NCBI RefSeq assembly: GCF_021655555.1
Contig: NZ_AP023086.1
Location: 62,001 to 126,000 of the forward strand
Origin: Marinagarivorans cellulosilyticus
GTDB lineage: Bacteria > Pseudomonadota > Gammaproteobacteria > Pseudomonadales > Cellvibrionaceae
DNA length: 64,000 bases
Direction: 5' to 3'
The position numbers and the translations under genes were made by a program. Of the stretch, positions 62,656-64,000 are shown in pieces; the stretch's first letter is position 1; each line of letters begins with the position of its first letter. The notes under the pieces were generated by a model, which had not been told where the DNA came from, did no database searches, and saw only the letters and a list, made by a program, of their open reading frames with translations.

Positions 62656-62688
62656 GCCTCCTGTAGTTTTTACTACAGGAGGCTTTTT
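62656..62688 (+). terminator. strong intrinsic terminator
   Basis: GCCTCCTGTAGT and ACTACAGGAGGC pair over 12 bp with a 4-base loop, followed by TTTTT on the plus strand. It ends a plus-strand transcript that no large gene explains; on the minus strand it can also bound the methyltransferase gene. Confidence 0.85.
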
Positions 62689-62691
62689 GTG

Positions 62692-63468
62692 TTATGCCTG
62701 GCCCGAAACAACGATCATGTTCACGGTGCAAAATAGCCTGTCTTCGTTACTTTGCTGCTGAACTTCTTGCCACCATTGCTCTAACGCTTCTTGTGAGGCC
62801 ACTTGTTGCTTACTGGCTTCTTTATAGAGCCATTCCAACGGCACGGCCTTTAACGTGTTATGGACAAGTGGGTGCACCTCGATATCAATGTTGCTAAAGC
62901 CATTGTTGTGCATTAAGCCAAATAGCTGGCGCCCAGCATAACCATTTGGGCGTAGCTGCTCAGCAAAAAATTGTACGAGGGTCCGCTCTAGCTGGGTATT
63001 GGTACTATTAATGGAAAAGCTGCCCCAGTCTGTATCGGTTAACACGACGCGGCCTTGTGGTTGTGTGACACGTTTAAGCTCGCTAACAACAGGCGCGGCG
63101 AGTGTAGGTGGCAAGACTTGTAATAAACGTTCTGCATGGCAGCTTGAAAAATAATCGTTGCTAAAAGGGAGGCTATCGGCACTGCCTTGCTGGTGTTCAA
63201 CAAAGCCATCGCTACCTTGCTCGCGGGCTTTGTCGTTGGCAATGGTAAGCATGTTGGCGTCTGTATCAATGCCTATTACTTTACCCGTTGGGCCAACCCA
63301 TTGCGCTAGTGCCAGAGTGTCGATGCCTGGCCCGCAACCTACATCTAATACGCAACCGCCTCGCTGGATGCTCATCTTTTTGTGGTTGGCCTGTTTGATT
63401 GTTTGAGCAATCACTGCCATACGCTGCAAATATTCGGCCGATACATAGCCTGTAGTGGGTGTGGTCAT
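62692..63468 (-). CDS. class I SAM-dependent methyltransferase
   Basis: 258 aa. Motif I is VLDVGCGPGIDTLALA, followed by GKVIGIDTDANML (acidic loop), LPFSNDYFSSCHAERLLQVL and LKRVTQPQGRVVLTDTDWGS. The layout fits UbiE/Methyltransf_11-type enzymes acting on small molecules; the substrate is not predictable. Monocistronic, divergent from the partial gene at 63617. Confidence 0.85.
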   Translation of the reverse strand: MTTPTTGYVSAEYLQRMAVIAQTIKQANHKKMSIQRGGCVLDVGCGPGIDTLALAQWVGPTGKVIGIDTDANMLTIANDKAREQGSDGFVEHQQGSADSLPFSNDYFSSCHAERLLQVLPPTLAAPVVSELKRVTQPQGRVVLTDTDWGSFSINSTNTQLERTLVQFFAEQLRPNGYAGRQLFGLMHNNGFSNIDIEVHPLVHNTLKAVPLEWLYKEASKQQVASQEALEQWWQEVQQQSNEDRLFCTVNMIVVSGQA

Positions 63469-63616
63469 TGTAAAGTCCCTTGGCGTTAATGTTCGATAAA
63501 TGATAGTGGTTGCAACGCTCGATGATAGACTAGCGCGCTAGGCGATATGTAATACCTGAGCATTAAAATAACGCCATACTTGGCAGCTATTTCTTCCACA
63601 TCAAAAAGGCAAAAAC

Positions 63617-64000
63617 ATGGCAGAGGGTAACTTTCAGGCTCTCATCGAGCAAGTCAAAACGGGTGTTATCGAAGGCTTATCCCAGCCAGAAACCTATATC
63701 CAGCTTGGTGTGGTATTGGGTATTTACTTATTGGCCTTTGTGATGGCCTACCATATTCGCAAGCATAGCCGTTTTGCAAAGCAGCCAGATGATGGTGTAA
63801 AAGGCCATCCGCTGCGCAGTTTTTGGCGCAAAGTGGGCAATTTTATTTTTCCGCTTATCGCGATTTGTCTTTTGCGCATTTCTATCGAAATCACCAGTGT
63901 TACTATTCAGCAGCACTGGCTCATGCAGGCTGCTTTAACTATTGCTTTATTGCTTATTTTCAATTCATTTATACAAGAATTTGTAAATAGCCCTGCGGTT
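63617..64000 (+). CDS. N-terminal part of a membrane protein (MscS-like or related), cut by the window edge
   Basis: 128 codons without a stop. MAEGNFQALIEQVKTGVIEGLSQPETYIQ, then helices at about 30-48 (LGVVLGIYLLAFVMAYHI), about 75-92 (VGNFIFPLIAICLLRI) and about 105-122. The arrangement of an amphipathic N-terminus and repeated helices resembles the front part of mechanosensitive channel family proteins, but the diagnostic MscS domain would lie outside the window. Confidence 0.5.
   Translation, partial: MAEGNFQALIEQVKTGVIEGLSQPETYIQLGVVLGIYLLAFVMAYHIRKHSRFAKQPDDGVKGHPLRSFWRKVGNFIFPLIAICLLRISIEITSVTIQQHWLMQAALTIALLLIFNSFIQEFVNSPAV

Noticed and set aside
1..64000. Prophage or conjugative element
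   Set aside because: No structural, integrase, relaxase or type IV secretion genes were seen; mobility signs are limited to the Y1 elements, MITE-like repeats and attC-type sites.

Overview
The window looks like chromosome of a marine or particle-associated gammaproteobacterium, most likely of the Cellvibrionaceae type (Saccharophagus, Simiduia, Teredinibacter and relatives). This is inferred from the gene mix, not from a marker gene: several very large secreted or TonB-type proteins, a DUF1592/DUF1552 pair, a beta-propeller phytase, a type IV pilus tip operon with a giant PilY1, and DNA polymerase I. No rRNA or tRNA gene was seen.

Layout. 1-7.0 kb: a zinc-ribbon methyltransferase, a giant propeller hybrid sensor kinase, and an M64-like secreted peptidase with a small exported partner. 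7.3-13.2 kb (minus strand): a phosphorus-scavenging run of TonB-dependent receptor, double-propeller phytase and PhoX-like phosphatase, with a good Pho-box match upstream of the receptor. 13.5-15.5 kb: a degenerate GGDEF protein and an AraC-type regulator. 16.0-21.9 kb: an AT-rich accessory island. A HEPN-type gene sits in an integron-like cassette with a recognisable attC site. It is followed by a Lamassu-like defence pair (DUF4297-type nuclease plus zinc-hook SMC/ABC ATPase), then by a pile-up of nested left ends of a Y1 (RAYT-like) transposon.

21.9-27.3 kb: a MocR regulator, sulfite/nitrite reductase, DUF934 and a CcoG paralog, bracketed by two near-identical transposon copies. 29.5-31.5 kb: a DJ-1/PfpI protein lacking its nucleophile and two GNAT acetyltransferases separated by an attC-like hairpin. 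31.6-36.5 kb: a pyruvate-kinase-like protein without the C-terminal domain, a small exported protein, and two DUF1566 proteins. 36.8-40.6 kb: a Tat-exported DUF1552 protein and a cytochrome-c-containing DUF1592 lipoprotein. 41.4-49.1 kb: the minor pilin operon fimT/gspH-pilV-pilW-pilX-pilY1. 49.2-58.9 kb: a zinc peptidase, a DUF5062-like protein, a second TonB receptor, two paralogous four-helix proteins, a hybrid kinase divergent from a periplasmic binding protein, and DUF2797. 59.0-64 kb: polA, a possible small gene with a strong terminator, a methyltransferase, and the start of a membrane protein cut by the window edge.

Two families of short inverted-repeat elements run through the window. 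Family 1 (ends GGGCRTCTCTAAAAAT, with short A/T-rich direct repeats on both sides) has three good copies, one decayed copy and one minimal hairpin. Family 2 (ends AACCTAAAAACCGC) has two copies and one half copy. Members of both families abut stop codons and in several cases supply the last base or bases of the stop codon. The most interesting stretch is 16.0-21.9 kb, where an integron-type cassette, a Lamassu-like system and serial transposon insertion lie side by side.
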